This document shows, piece after piece, positions 7,743 to 16,702 of a stretch of DNA of 64,000 nt (position 1 is its first letter; each line of letters begins with the position of its first letter). The stretch is from Lysinibacillus sp. FSL M8-0337 (GTDB lineage: Bacteria; Bacillota; Bacilli; Bacillales_A; Planococcaceae), in contig NZ_CP151996.1 in assembly GCF_038593855.1 (NCBI RefSeq), forward strand, positions 1,178,001-1,242,000, read 5' to 3'. The position numbers were made by a program, and so were the translations under genes. The notes under the pieces are model-generated. The model was not told where the DNA came from, ran no database searches, and saw only the letters and a program-made list of their open reading frames with translations.

Positions 7743-8735
7743 ATGGATGTAAAGTATATTCATTTCAATGAATTTGGTAGCCCTAAAGAGGTATTAAAAC
7801 TCGAGTATAAAACGATTGAGCCACCTAAGGATAATGAAGTGCTTGTACGAATGCTAGTAAGACCAATTAATCCCTCTGATTTAATTCCGATTAGAGGATC
7901 GTATGCTCATCGTATAGCATTGCCCAACATTCCAGGTTATGAAGGGGTTGGAATTGTTGAGAATGTAGGTTCTTCTGTTTCGAAGAATCTTATTGGTAAA
8001 CGTGTGTTACCTTTACGTGGAGAAGGAACATGGCAAGAATTTGTTAAAACATCAGCAGAATTTATCGTTCCTGTACCTGATTCAATAGATGATTTTACAG
8101 CTGCTCAAATGTATATCAATCCAGCTACTGCGTGGGTAGTTTGTACAGAAGTGTTAAAATTAAAAGCAAATGATGTTTTATTGGTGAATGCTTGTGGTTC
8201 AGCTATTGGACACATTTTTGCTCAATTTTCTAAAATAATAGGTTTTCGATTGATTGGCGTGACAAGAAATAATAAGCATACAGAGAAATTACTTCATCTG
8301 GGAGCTTCTGATGTAATAGATACTTCTAGAAGTGGTCTTTATGAAACCGTTATGGAATTGACAAATGGAATAGGTGCAAATGCAGCAATTGATTCGATTG
8401 GAGGCTCTGATGGCAATGAATTAGCTACATGTGTCCATCCTAATGGGCACTTCTTAACCATAGGTCTACTATCAGGAATTCAAGTCAATTGGGCACATAT
8501 TGTCAATAGCGCACAATTGAATGCCAATATGTTTCATTTGAGGAATTGGAATAAAAATGTATCCGTAAGCAAATGGCAAGAAATGTTTATTCATTTGGCT
8601 ACGCTCATCAATGACAAAAAATTGCACTTAATGCAGGTCGATTCCGCCTATGACTTATCAGATTTAACAAAGGCAATTGACGCTGTTGAAGCTACTAAAA
8701 AGACGAACGGTAAAGTATTTTTAACAAGTTATTAA
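7743..8735 (+). CDS. MDR-family quinone/enoyl reductase-like dehydrogenase
   Basis: A 330-residue medium-chain dehydrogenase/reductase of the zinc-lacking branch. The N-terminal GroES-like fold shows RPINPSDLIPIRGSY and NIPGYEGVGIVENVG. The nucleotide-binding domain follows with VNACGSAIGHIFAQFSKIIG and later DSIGGSDGNELA. It is closest in look to trans-2-enoyl-CoA reductase/quinone reductase proteins that use NADPH. The start at 7743 follows AAGGAGCATGATAAG. An upstream extension of 15 codons has no ribosome binding site. It is a single gene ending at the hairpin at 8789-8819. Confidence 0.85.
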   Translation: MDVKYIHFNEFGSPKEVLKLEYKTIEPPKDNEVLVRMLVRPINPSDLIPIRGSYAHRIALPNIPGYEGVGIVENVGSSVSKNLIGKRVLPLRGEGTWQEFVKTSAEFIVPVPDSIDDFTAAQMYINPATAWVVCTEVLKLKANDVLLVNACGSAIGHIFAQFSKIIGFRLIGVTRNNKHTEKLLHLGASDVIDTSRSGLYETVMELTNGIGANAAIDSIGGSDGNELATCVHPNGHFLTIGLLSGIQVNWAHIVNSAQLNANMFHLRNWNKNVSVSKWQEMFIHLATLINDKKLHLMQVDSAYDLSDLTKAIDAVEATKKTNGKVFLTSY

Positions 8736-8788
8736 GTATATTTCTAAGCAATGAGTCGGTACGATGTTCTGCCAGTATAATTTATTAA

Positions 8789-8819
8789 TGGGCTTCACTT
8801 TCGTGAGGTCCATTTTTGT
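8789..8819 (+). terminator. Terminator
   Basis: GGGCTTCAC TTTC GTGAGGTCC forms a stem with G-T pairs followed by ATTTTTGTTT. It ends the dehydrogenase gene. Confidence 0.6.
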
Positions 8820-8978
8820 TTATCGATAGAGTAGAATGGATAGCTTCCTTCCATTAATCACTAAATAGGTTGATTGTAATTATGTGAAAATATAAAATAG
8901 AGTTTGTTATAGATTACCAAAATAGATTTATAATGGTGATTAATACATACGAAAGAACATAGTAAGGGAGTGTACTGG

Positions 8979-9890
8979 TTGATAAAGATTAAACATTTAG
9001 TATTAGGATTGGGCTTCAGTTTATTATTATCAGGTTGTAATAGTGAAAAAACTGTTAAGGAAGAAAATGAAATAAGGGCTGAATCAGAAATTCTTGCTTT
9101 AGAAACGCTTTTAAAGGAAAAGAACTATGAAGATCTTTTGGTGAAATTAGAAACTTTAGATTTACCAGAATCGGAAACTGATAAAGTAGATGAATTTAGT
9201 ACAAAATTTGTAGACCAATTGATAAGTGAAAATAATTATACTTTTATAAGTTCGAAGTATTACAGAATTAGGTCAGCGGTCAGTCGTGATAATTGGATTA
9301 AAATGGAGAAGTTTTCAAAACAGGGTAAAGAGTTAGTGCTGAATGAAATGGAACAAGCTGTTAGAAATAAGGATTTTCAAAAGGTTCAAGAAATGTTTGA
9401 CAATGAAAAAGGACTTCATGATAATGAGGAATTTTTAGCAATGTATAATTATGCTCTTTATTTACAAACTGACCAAAATTCCTACAAGGCTTCAGGAGCT
9501 TTAGCACTTGCTGTTGATCCTAAATATTATGGAAGAATGAAAGATGAAATTATTGCAGGGGTAACGAATACATCTTATAAAAGTCCTTTATCATTCGGAC
9601 CTATAACGGAAACCGATTGGAACTATATTGAAAGTGAATATCAGCGAAATTTAAATACGATGATTATAAGAAAGGAAGAAGCGAGAGTAAGAGACGAAAA
9701 AATTGAAGCTGCTAGAGGGATGAATCCTACTTTAGGAATGACCTATGACGAAGTAAAAGCATCTTTATGGGGTGAACCAATTGATATTAATAGAACCGTA
9801 ACAGTATACGGGTCTTATGAACAATGGGTTTATGGAAATGGTCAATACCTTTATTTTGAAGATGGCATTTTAACAAGCTTCCAAGATTAA
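8979..9890 (+). CDS. Lipoprotein of unknown function
   Basis: A 303-residue lipoprotein: a basic start, hydrophobic run LVLGLGFSLLL and lipobox LSGC at about residues 17-20. The mature part is charged and helical, with a C-terminal segment of about 50 residues (NPTLGMTYDEVKASLWGEPIDINRT to the end) resembling SmpA/BamE-like small domains that occur at the ends of Gram-positive lipoproteins. The start is TTG 8979, 8 bases after GGGAG. The GTG at 8970 overlaps that site. It lies outside the membrane, anchored by lipid, and its function is not visible. Confidence 0.78.
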   Translation: MIKIKHLVLGLGFSLLLSGCNSEKTVKEENEIRAESEILALETLLKEKNYEDLLVKLETLDLPESETDKVDEFSTKFVDQLISENNYTFISSKYYRIRSAVSRDNWIKMEKFSKQGKELVLNEMEQAVRNKDFQKVQEMFDNEKGLHDNEEFLAMYNYALYLQTDQNSYKASGALALAVDPKYYGRMKDEIIAGVTNTSYKSPLSFGPITETDWNYIESEYQRNLNTMIIRKEEARVRDEKIEAARGMNPTLGMTYDEVKASLWGEPIDINRTVTVYGSYEQWVYGNGQYLYFEDGILTSFQD

Positions 9891-9913
9891 CTAATTTTAA
9901 ATATTCATTCAAA

Positions 9914-9949
9914 AACTTTCAGATTCATTAAGAATTTGAAGGTTTTTTT
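9914..9949 (+). terminator. Terminator after the lipoprotein gene
   Basis: A 13-bp stem AACTTTCAGATTC / GAATTTGAAGGTT with G-T pairs and a 5-base loop runs into TTTTTTT. Confidence 0.75.
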
Positions 9950-9967
9950 GTTAGATTAAATCTTTTT

Positions 9968-9996
9968 TGAACGAAATAAAGTATTTTACAGTCTAA
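9968..9996 (+). promoter_or_regulatory. Possible ECF-type promoter of the second sigma operon
   Basis: TGAAC (9968-9972) and GTCTAA (9991-9996) are 18 bases apart, close to ECF promoters (AAC in the -35, CGTCTA-like -10). ECF operons commonly read their own promoter. GTCTAAT also lies before the other ECF gene of this window. Confidence 0.4.
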
Positions 9997-10017
9997 TGGA
10001 GGAAGGAGGCGAAAAGA

Positions 10018-10518
10018 ATGGAATTCGAAATCACAAAGCGTGCCATACGTGGAGATCATCAAGCGATACTTTCTCTTATTGAAGTGGACGAAGAAATTTT
10101 ATATCGCATGGCCTTTACATATATGAAAAATGAGCAAGACGCTTTAGACGTGATGCAAGAGCTAGTTTATAAGGCGCTTAAAAAAATGCATACCGTTCAA
10201 CAACCCGAATATGCCAGAACATGGCTCGTACGCGTCTTAATCAATTGCTGTAAAGACCATTTGCGAAAACGTCAAAAAACCGTTCAGATCGAAGAATATC
10301 ATGTATTTGAATGGGCCATTTACTCAGATATTGAGAGATTATTAGCGCAATTAACCTTGTCAGAGCAACAAATCGTCTATATGAAATATTTTCAACAACT
10401 TAAAAACAAGGAAATTGCCGAGCTCAATCAAATTCCAGAAGGTACTGTAAAGTCTAAACTTCATCACATTCTAAAGAAGCTTAGAAACTTCGCAAGAGAA
10501 AAGGAGGACTGGCTATGA
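10018..10518 (+). CDS. RNA polymerase ECF sigma factor
   Basis: A 166-residue ECF sigma factor. Region 2 reads EILYRMAFTYMKNEQDALDVMQELVYKALKK with ARTWLVRVLINCCKDHLRKR after it. Region 4 reads LLAQLTLSEQQIVYMKYFQQLKNKEIAELNQIPEGTVKSKLHHI. GGAGGAAGGAGGC is the ribosome binding site. Its stop overlaps the start of the DUF4179 gene by 4 bases, so the pair is co-translated. It resembles the SigV/SigW-like group that answers envelope stress, but the signal is not visible. Confidence 0.9.
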   Translation: MEFEITKRAIRGDHQAILSLIEVDEEILYRMAFTYMKNEQDALDVMQELVYKALKKMHTVQQPEYARTWLVRVLINCCKDHLRKRQKTVQIEEYHVFEWAIYSDIERLLAQLTLSEQQIVYMKYFQQLKNKEIAELNQIPEGTVKSKLHHILKKLRNFAREKEDWL

Positions 10519-11765
10519 AAAAACCACCAATTGATGTGCCAAAGGAGCAACTTCAACAAATTCGAATGGATGTATTGCGCAAAGTACAGCGAGAAAAAAG
10601 AACAAAGAAGCGTATGGCTTCTGTAGCAATCGTATTTTTGTGTTGCTTAAGTCTATTACTTTCTATTCGCGTTTCGCCAACTGTTGCTAGCTATGTTGCA
10701 AAAATACCTGGCCTGGACGCCATTGTATCAGCGGTAGTAAGAGATAAAGGGATAAAAGATATTGTGGAGCATAAATATTATGAAGAAATTAATAAGACGC
10801 AGACGAAAGATGGTCTATCCCTTACATTACAAGGCGTGATAGCAGATCAGTCAGGTTTTGTCCTTTACTATGATGCGGATGCTTCATTTGAATTAAATCT
10901 GGAGGAAGTCCAATTGTTCCAAGGAGACGATGAAATTAAATGTGGTTGTTCATTTACGATGGGTGGGGGAAATCAAGCATTTATTTCATCTTCAGTGGAA
11001 TATAGTTTTTCTGAGCCAATGGCCTATACTTCACGGGACTTTACAGCCGTATTTCGTTTTAAAGATAAGAATCAAGGGGAAATTGAAATGACGATACCGT
11101 TTTCCTTACAAAACGAAATCGCGGAGGAAAAAGTTTTTATTGCTAATCGTACTGTTGAAGTCGAAGGTCAAAAGTTTACTATTACAAAAATTCGCCGTAC
11201 CCCACTAAAATTGGCACTCGACATTGAAGTAGACAAAGCAAATACAATGCAAATATTAGCACTTGATGATATTGCAGTCGTAACGGAAAGTGGTGAGCGT
11301 AGAGAAAGCATTCGTAGTAGTCATTCAATGAACGGAGATATTCGGGACGGCAAATATACGCTCTATTTGCAAAGTAATTATTTTGATAATCCACAGTCAT
11401 TAACGGTATTGATAGGCGCTGTTCAAGCTGTTCCAAAGGGGGAGGACTTTATCGAAGTTGATTTTGGTAGACAAGAAGTACTCTCAAAACCTGATTTTTT
11501 AGATTGGGATATTTCTGTAGAGCAACAAAGTTTAAAAACGGCTGCAAAAAATTGGGATGGTCGTATACGACATATATTTTATAGAAGTGGTTTAAAAGCA
11601 GATGGCACGACATTAGCATATAAAGGCGGCACATTTTCAGATGATGATGAGTATCTCTATTCAACAGAGTCCTTTGATCAATATAATGGTAAAGCTAAAA
11701 TATTTTTCAACTATTACTATAACCCGATTGGGGAAGATATTGAAGTAAAGATTCCATTGCAATAA
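10515..11765 (+). CDS. DUF4179 anti-sigma-like membrane protein
   Basis: A 416-residue protein with about 35 cytoplasmic residues rich in Lys/Arg, one membrane segment (ASVAIVFLCCLSLLLSI, about residues 36-53) and a large beta-rich exterior domain. The part after the membrane, with the PTVASYVAKIPGLDAIV region and the following domain, fits DUF4179, often followed by a second Ig-like domain. Such proteins are coded with ECF sigma factors and probably hold them at the membrane until an outside signal arrives. It overlaps the sigma gene by 4 bases and ends at the strong terminator at 11812. Confidence 0.8.
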   Translation: MKKPPIDVPKEQLQQIRMDVLRKVQREKRTKKRMASVAIVFLCCLSLLLSIRVSPTVASYVAKIPGLDAIVSAVVRDKGIKDIVEHKYYEEINKTQTKDGLSLTLQGVIADQSGFVLYYDADASFELNLEEVQLFQGDDEIKCGCSFTMGGGNQAFISSSVEYSFSEPMAYTSRDFTAVFRFKDKNQGEIEMTIPFSLQNEIAEEKVFIANRTVEVEGQKFTITKIRRTPLKLALDIEVDKANTMQILALDDIAVVTESGERRESIRSSHSMNGDIRDGKYTLYLQSNYFDNPQSLTVLIGAVQAVPKGEDFIEVDFGRQEVLSKPDFLDWDISVEQQSLKTAAKNWDGRIRHIFYRSGLKADGTTLAYKGGTFSDDDEYLYSTESFDQYNGKAKIFFNYYYNPIGEDIEVKIPLQ

Positions 11766-11811
11766 TTTTGCTGGTATGGTTTTATTGGCGATTTCACCTA
11801 TCTTTAAGGCG

Positions 11812-11851
11812 ATAGTGTTAGATTGAACGCAATCAATCTAACACTATTTTT
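11812..11851 (+). terminator. Terminator sharing a stem with the 315-bp repeats
   Basis: A perfect 15-bp stem ATAGTGTTAGATTGA / TCAATCTAACACTAT (11812-11826 / 11833-11847) is followed by TTTTTATT. The core AGTGTTAGATTGA is the same stem found near the right end of both long repeats of the window. Confidence 0.85.
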
Positions 11852-11862
11852 ATTACGTAGGA

Positions 11863-12867
11863 CTATATTTCTTCATTAAAGTAGATTTTATAAAATTTTC
11901 GATTTGTTTCCTCATCAAAGCCTACCTCAATAAGCTCTTCCAGTTGCTCGATATCACGGACGTTCACTTGAATTTCAATCGCGGAATCCAATTTAATTTT
12001 ACGTTTATAACTTTTTTCAGCTTTAGCAAGGGCACTTTCGGAAATCACGGTTTCATAGGGCTTGACTGAATTGACGATAATGTCTTTTTGCGTTGAATCG
12101 GCTGCATCGAATACAGTTTCAATATAATCGTTGACTTGAAATTGTTCTTCACTGTGGAAATAATCGAGCGTTTTATTTAGCAAGCCTAACTTCTCGGTAT
12201 TGGTAAAACGATCTTCTTTCAAAATATACTTCTTACATTCTGTTAATGCCAAGTTTGTTTTATGGTAATGTTCATCAGCTACTTTAATTTTTAAAAAACG
12301 TTCTTGCCAGTACACGACATCTTCTTTTTTCTTCGTTTTCATAAAGACAACTGGCGCTTCATCAGCTCCCATATCAACGATGACAGCCATATTATTCATT
12401 TTCTTAACGTTAATGCCGTCGATGCCATTAACAGTCATTTTATTTTGTTCATTTTTTATATCTAAAAACATTTCTTTTTCTTCAATTTTGACAATGGCAA
12501 TAACTTTCTTTGGCTCTGTAGACAGAAAACAATTGTCAAATAAGCCAATAAACAACTCGCCACTTTTAATATTCGGATGCCCAGATGCACTATGTAAGTG
12601 CGTAGCGATATGCTTGGATTGTTCTAGAAAACTAGCGTCCTCATCAAAAATAGCTTTTACATACGTATACACTTCATTTAAGCCAATAGCTGTTTCATGA
12701 AAAAATTCATATTGCTGCTCAAAGTCGAGTTTGTTAAATGCTAATTGTGTAAATGCTGCTTCCAGCATAACTTCAGGTTGAGAAAATGCTTCCTCTCCAT
12801 AGACAAGGGTATCGCTTACATAATGTACAACATATTGAGCTAATTTACTTTCACTAACTTCTAACAT
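11863..12867 (-). CDS. Nucleoid-associated protein, NdpA family
   Basis: A 334-residue protein resembling the NdpA/YejK family of nucleoid-associated proteins: the N-terminal LAQYVVHYVSDTLVYGEEAFSQ, the central SGELFIGLFDNCF and a conserved C-terminal strand region. Family members bind DNA in the nucleoid and their precise role in Firmicutes is unclear. The start at 12867 (ATG after AAGGTGGAAAAGT) removes 19 codons that the open frame would add upstream. It is convergent with the DUF4179 operon, with only the shared terminator between them. Confidence 0.75.
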   Translation of the reverse strand: MLEVSESKLAQYVVHYVSDTLVYGEEAFSQPEVMLEAAFTQLAFNKLDFEQQYEFFHETAIGLNEVYTYVKAIFDEDASFLEQSKHIATHLHSASGHPNIKSGELFIGLFDNCFLSTEPKKVIAIVKIEEKEMFLDIKNEQNKMTVNGIDGINVKKMNNMAVIVDMGADEAPVVFMKTKKKEDVVYWQERFLKIKVADEHYHKTNLALTECKKYILKEDRFTNTEKLGLLNKTLDYFHSEEQFQVNDYIETVFDAADSTQKDIIVNSVKPYETVISESALAKAEKSYKRKIKLDSAIEIQVNVRDIEQLEELIEVGFDEETNRKFYKIYFNEEI

Positions 12868-13037
12868 ACTTTTCCACCTTCGATATATTTGTTTCGATAA
12901 TTTACCATAGCACACCCCGTACAATTTTGATATGGATTTTATATGTTGATAGACCAGGAGTTGGTGTGGATTCGGATTTTACTTTAATGGAATACTAGTG
13001 TTTTGATATAATTAAAAAAGGAAAATGGGTTAGGAGG

Positions 13038-13484
13038 ATGATGAATATTCGCAATAAAAAAATATGGTTTTTGTTGATTGTAGTTGTGATTTGGCTAATA
13101 TGGTATTCCACTAGACCACTAATTACTTTTGATGAGGCTGTACCAGCATTGGATATTGCGAGCATCAATAATGTTTTAATTTCAGATATGAGACAACCAT
13201 ATTATCTTGATCAAGAGGAAACAGAGCGTTTTATTTCGATACTAGATAGTCTCTTTATGAAAAAGAAAATAATTCCTAATAAACCAGCTTTTAATGAGGA
13301 TGCTTTTATTTACTTTTATTCAGCGAATCCAGAAGTATCCTATACAATAATCGTAGACTATGAAAGAAACATCATTGGCATTATTGAGAGTCCTAAAATG
13401 ATGAAGCAATACATTCTTGAGAATGGTTCTGAATTTTTTTTGTTTATACAAAGTTACTTAAATCATAATGAGGTAGTCGAATAG
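13038..13484 (+). CDS. Membrane-anchored unknown protein
   Basis: A 148-residue protein with one hydrophobic segment (IWFLLIVVVIWLIWYS, about residues 10-25) after a basic start, then a soluble alpha/beta domain probably outside the cell. No named family recognised. Two ATGs (13038, 13041) lie right against TAGGAGG, and the second has the better, though still short, spacing. The stop codon lies in the loop-proximal part of a 15-bp hairpin. Confidence 0.7.
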   Translation: MMNIRNKKIWFLLIVVVIWLIWYSTRPLITFDEAVPALDIASINNVLISDMRQPYYLDQEETERFISILDSLFMKKKIIPNKPAFNEDAFIYFYSANPEVSYTIIVDYERNIIGIIESPKMMKQYILENGSEFFLFIQSYLNHNEVVE

Positions 13485-13506
13485 ATTCGACTACCTCATT
13501 ATTTTA
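13467..13506 (+). terminator. Hairpin overlapping a stop codon
   Basis: A perfect 15-bp stem AATGAGGTAGTCGAA / TTCGACTACCTCATT (13467-13481 / 13486-13500) has a 4-base loop and is followed by ATTTTAT. The stop codon of the preceding gene is inside it. Confidence 0.65.
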
Positions 13507-13608
13507 TACAGGGATTCGATTCCCTTTTTCATCGTAGAAGGCGTGGATTTTCCCTACTCCTGTTACGCCTTTGAAAAGGACATATGGATAACTCACTCTT
13601 GTTCCCAT
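13504..13608 (-). CDS. Small 34-residue protein
   Basis: An ATG at 13608 preceded by GGAGGTG at good spacing opens a 34-codon frame (starts MGTRVSYPYVLFKG, ends EKGNRIPV). It is balanced in charge, has no signal or membrane segment, and stands between two plus-strand units. The good ribosome binding site and sensible composition argue that it is translated. The function is unknown and it may be the remnant of a longer gene. Confidence 0.45.
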   Translation of the reverse strand: MGTRVSYPYVLFKGVTGVGKIHAFYDEKGNRIPV

Positions 13609-13782
13609 AGAAAAAACACCTCCAAATTGAAATTTAAGTATCTATACCCGTATTTCATTGTCTAACAATCGGAGGTGCTGTTTTTGTGTACGATTGAGAT
13701 ATTTTGAAATAATGCATGAAACATGTGGTGATCTACAGCTTAATGGTTTCTTCAAGCTTTCCATCAATGAACAATTGGAAAG

Positions 13783-14010
13783 CTATAATTTACATGCTCC
13801 GCCACTACCAATAAGCGCAATAATAAAATTGGCGGTTGTTGAATGTTTTTGAACACCCTTTAAAATAATTGTTTTAGTGGCTAACAGTGTGGTTAACCGC
13901 TCATCTTCTAAATCTCTTAATGTTTCACAAGCCGCATCAATGACAAAACCTGAATGAATTTTAGCGAAGTCCATATTGGTCAGAGACATTAGATTTTTAA
14001 TAATATCCAT
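13783..14010 (-). CDS. Possible 75-residue protein
   Basis: A 75-codon frame with helical, mildly charged N-terminal two thirds and a C-terminal end that is small and Gly-rich (FIIALIGSGGACKL). No clear ribosome binding site precedes the ATG and no family is recognised. It could be a small peptide gene or a decayed one. The opposite-strand frame over the same bases looks less protein-like. Confidence 0.3.
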   Translation of the reverse strand: MDIIKNLMSLTNMDFAKIHSGFVIDAACETLRDLEDERLTTLLATKTIILKGVQKHSTTANFIIALIGSGGACKL

Positions 14011-14146
14011 CTATTTTTAATTGAATTAAACGAAAAATTCTGATAAATTATTAAAAAATAATTGAAAGGAGGTTTAGTACATATTTTAAAGGTGGAGTTC
14101 TTTAGTAGTTAACTATTCATATCGAGTGAATTAAAAAGGTGTGATT

Positions 14147-14620
14147 ATGTTGAAAAGGATTTCTAAAAAAACAATACTATTTTCGCTGCTTTTGGTTATG
14201 ATGATTGCTGTATCGTACTATCTTATTGGGCAAAAAAAACCACAACCCGAGGTGACAAGTGAATTGACTGAGTTTTTGCCAAATGGTGAAAAGAAGGTAA
14301 GAGTGATGGAAGAAGTCGATGAAGAAACAACGCAGTGGCGGAGGGCAAAAGAGGCAGATATACAATCACTCATAGCAGAACAAACAGGTTTAAAAGGTGA
14401 AGATGTTCTAGTTTCGGCAACCTCTGAATCAAGTATAGGTGATACGGAGAATCAAGAAATAACATGTTCAGTTGTACTACGCACGGAGTCAACATTTGAT
14501 GACCAAATTATTCAAAACGTAGTAGATGGGATTATCCATGTTTTCAAACAAGATTCGAAGGAAGCAAATATTAGTAAAGAAAACATTGTCATTGCCAATA
14601 ATACAGATGTCCTCTATTAA
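14147..14620 (+). CDS. Membrane-anchored unknown protein
   Basis: A 157-residue protein with a basic start, one membrane segment (about residues 8-24, TILFSLLLVMMIAVSYYLIG) and an acidic exterior domain. ATG 14147 follows AAAAAGGTG, and the GTG two codons earlier overlaps that site. The C-terminal half alternates strands and helices (DVLVSATSESSIG, then DDQIIQNVVDGIIHVFKQD). No named family recognised. Alone in its unit. Confidence 0.7.
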   Translation: MLKRISKKTILFSLLLVMMIAVSYYLIGQKKPQPEVTSELTEFLPNGEKKVRVMEEVDEETTQWRRAKEADIQSLIAEQTGLKGEDVLVSATSESSIGDTENQEITCSVVLRTESTFDDQIIQNVVDGIIHVFKQDSKEANISKENIVIANNTDVLY

Positions 14621-14702
14621 AAAGACAACGGCTATGTAATAAAAAGTAAATAACCTGTTGGAAGTAAAGAGGGCCAATTTAACAGCACTTCACTATCACA
14701 AA

Positions 14703-14775
14703 TGATATGCTCTCAAAATTTTATTTGTTTTAAATGCCTACACCTGGGAGCATATCCTACTTCATTGGGTGCTTT
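14703..14775 (+). terminator. Possible long-loop hairpin and T run
   Basis: GATATGCTC and GAGCATATC pair across a loop of about 35 bases, followed by GGGTGCTTTTTTT. It may terminate the preceding gene. Apart from this and the fragment at 14922, the stretch 14621-15152 has no gene. Confidence 0.35.
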
Positions 14776-14921
14776 TTTTATGCCGATAATCAATCATTTT
14801 ATTTAGAAAATTATATAATAGAATTGAATAATAACAAATAACATTTCTGCAAATAATACAATTTTGCTAGGTGGCAATTCTACGTTCAGCTTGGAACGTA
14901 TTACGAAAAGAAGGTAATTTT

Positions 14922-14990
14922 GTGCGGAAAAACATTGCTGTTTTTAATTTGAGTATCGCTTTTATTTTAGGCATACCTTTTAAAATATAA
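14922..14990 (+). pseudogene. 22-codon membrane-segment fragment
   Basis: GTG after AAGAAGGTAATTTT opens a 22-codon frame (starts RKNIAVFNLSIAFILGIPF). It looks like the first membrane helix of a protein cut off 17 bases before the direct repeat at 15007. This is probably a gene broken at the edge of the inserted cassette. Confidence 0.3.
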
Positions 14991-15006
14991 AGGGGGAAGG
15001 AGTAAT

Positions 15007-15038
15007 GGGGTCCCTTCAGGTTTATGCGGATTTACAAC
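15007..15038 (+). repeat. 32-bp direct repeat, left copy
   Basis: The block from GGGGTCCC to GGATTTACAAC recurs at 16703-16734 with 30 of 32 bases the same. The two copies enclose the arsR and saccharopine-dehydrogenase-like genes. Confidence 0.8.
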
Positions 15039-15152
15039 TTCCCTGCTGTTAAACTATCCATATAGATGGATGAAACTCATCAACACATTGACTTATTTTG
15101 TGAAACACTTTACAATAGGTTTAAACAATTAAGCATTATAACGGAGTGAGCA

Positions 15153-15479
15153 ATGAGCATGGACGAATTTATTGGAAATCAGAAGGCAATTCATATTTTC
15201 GAGAATCTAAGCCTCTATTTTCATGGCTTGGGAGACCCTATTCGGCAGCAAATCATAGCGTTGCTGATCGACAAGGAGAGTATGAATGTGACCGAAATTA
15301 CAGAACTTATTCCCATGTCACGACCTAACGTCTCTCATCACCTGAAAGTATTACGGCAAGCAGGGCTGCTTAAGGTTCAGAAGAAGGGGACGCAAATGTT
15401 CTACAGTCTTGAGTTTGACGAAGTAATAGCGCTTATGAAACAGCTTGTCCATTTCGTTGAAGAGGAATGCCAGTGCTAA
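15153..15479 (+). CDS. ArsR-family transcriptional regulator
   Basis: A 108-residue winged-helix repressor. The HTH region is GDPIRQQIIALLIDKESMNVTEITELI followed by MSRPNVSHHLKVLRQAGLLKVQKKGTQMFYSL. The metal site of classic ArsR (ELCVC) is absent; the C-terminus does carry EEECQC. The start ATG 15153 follows CGGAGTGAGCA. It is expected to control the adjacent dehydrogenase-like gene, 102 bases downstream. That gap contains repeated ATTTAA/TTTAAA half-sites (15544-15566) that could be the operator. Base use is richer in G and C than neighbouring chromosome. Confidence 0.88.
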   Translation: MSMDEFIGNQKAIHIFENLSLYFHGLGDPIRQQIIALLIDKESMNVTEITELIPMSRPNVSHHLKVLRQAGLLKVQKKGTQMFYSLEFDEVIALMKQLVHFVEEECQC

Positions 15480-15581
15480 TGTCATTAACTTGACTAGCAC
15501 AGGTCAATCCTTTTTTTATAAGCATTACGTTTATAAGATTAAACATTTAATCATTTAATTATTTAAAAGGAGATTGATAAT

Positions 15582-16661
15582 ATGAACAGAAAAATGGTAC
15601 TTATTGTAGGAGGATACGGTGCAGTAGGCAGACAGATTGCTCAAATATTACACGATCGGCACCCCGAACTGGATATCACTTTGGGAGGAAGGTCACCGGA
15701 AAAAGCGGCACCTTTCGAGTCCGAACGGGTCCAAACAATCGTAGTTGATAATAATGCGGATGATCCACTACTTTATGTAGGCGACAATGTATCGCTGATC
15801 ATTAACTCAGTCAACGATCTGCAGGATCGGCTGCTTCTGTCAGCAGTTAAAAGGAAAATTCCACTCATCGATCTTACTCGCTGGACAGAGCTATTCCAAC
15901 AATCGGTCACCAAGTTAAAAAAAACAGATCTTCATTCCTCTGTCGTGCTGTCTTCAGGATGGATGGCGGGAACTGCTTCACTATTCGCCATGCTGCATTC
16001 GACCTCACTTCAGAACGTCGTCGTTAATATTCATGCGCTATACTCGCTGCAGGACAAAGCAGGACCTGATTCTGCGGCGTACATGGATCGTATGACCATT
16101 CCATTCTATATTATGGAACCTGAAGGAAGACGTCTTGTATTTCCAATGACAGAGCCGGTGAAAGTCCAATTTCCAGATGGATATACTGCAAAATGCTACC
16201 GGCTTGACACTCCAGATCATGTAACATTGCTAAAGGCTGGCAATGTCGACTCAGCCAACTTCCGCATCTCTTTCGACAGCAAAGTCGCTACCTCGATGCT
16301 TGTCGGAATGGTTAAGAGCGGAATATGGAAAATGATAAGTGGAGAGAGATTCCGTTCACTTAGACGAAGCCTGCTCTACAATCCGGGTACTGGCAGTGCA
16401 CATCACATCCTTATTCATCTGAAGGGACGAGATCAGAATGGGCATTGGGTTGAACGAAAAATCACAATTTCTGATCCGCTTGGTCAGACTCATCTTACCG
16501 CCTTAGGAGCTGCTGTCCAAGCAGAAAAGCTATTGCGCATACCAGAGGACAAACCGCTGGCTCCGGGAATTTATTTTCCAGAAGATCTACCTGATGTACG
16601 GATGGATACCTCTGAAATTAGCAATTTTTTCAAACAAAATGGAGTTCTTATATCTCACTAA
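15582..16661 (+). CDS. Saccharopine dehydrogenase-like NAD(P)-binding protein
   Basis: A 359-residue protein with an N-terminal Rossmann nucleotide site (VLIVGGYGAVGRQIAQIL) and the fold of saccharopine dehydrogenase/trans-acting enoyl reductase-like proteins (LIINSVNDLQDRLLLSAV, PLIDLTRW, VVLSSGWMAGTASLFA). Family members reduce small carbonyl compounds or act on unknown substrates. It follows an ArsR repressor and both are framed by 32-bp direct repeats and have atypical composition, which together suggest transfer as a cassette. No lysine-pathway gene is near, so a true saccharopine role is unlikely. Confidence 0.8.
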   Translation: MNRKMVLIVGGYGAVGRQIAQILHDRHPELDITLGGRSPEKAAPFESERVQTIVVDNNADDPLLYVGDNVSLIINSVNDLQDRLLLSAVKRKIPLIDLTRWTELFQQSVTKLKKTDLHSSVVLSSGWMAGTASLFAMLHSTSLQNVVVNIHALYSLQDKAGPDSAAYMDRMTIPFYIMEPEGRRLVFPMTEPVKVQFPDGYTAKCYRLDTPDHVTLLKAGNVDSANFRISFDSKVATSMLVGMVKSGIWKMISGERFRSLRRSLLYNPGTGSAHHILIHLKGRDQNGHWVERKITISDPLGQTHLTALGAAVQAEKLLRIPEDKPLAPGIYFPEDLPDVRMDTSEISNFFKQNGVLISH

Positions 16662-16702
16662 CTCAAATTTCGCAGGACGAAATCGGCATATAAATCCTGA
16701 CA

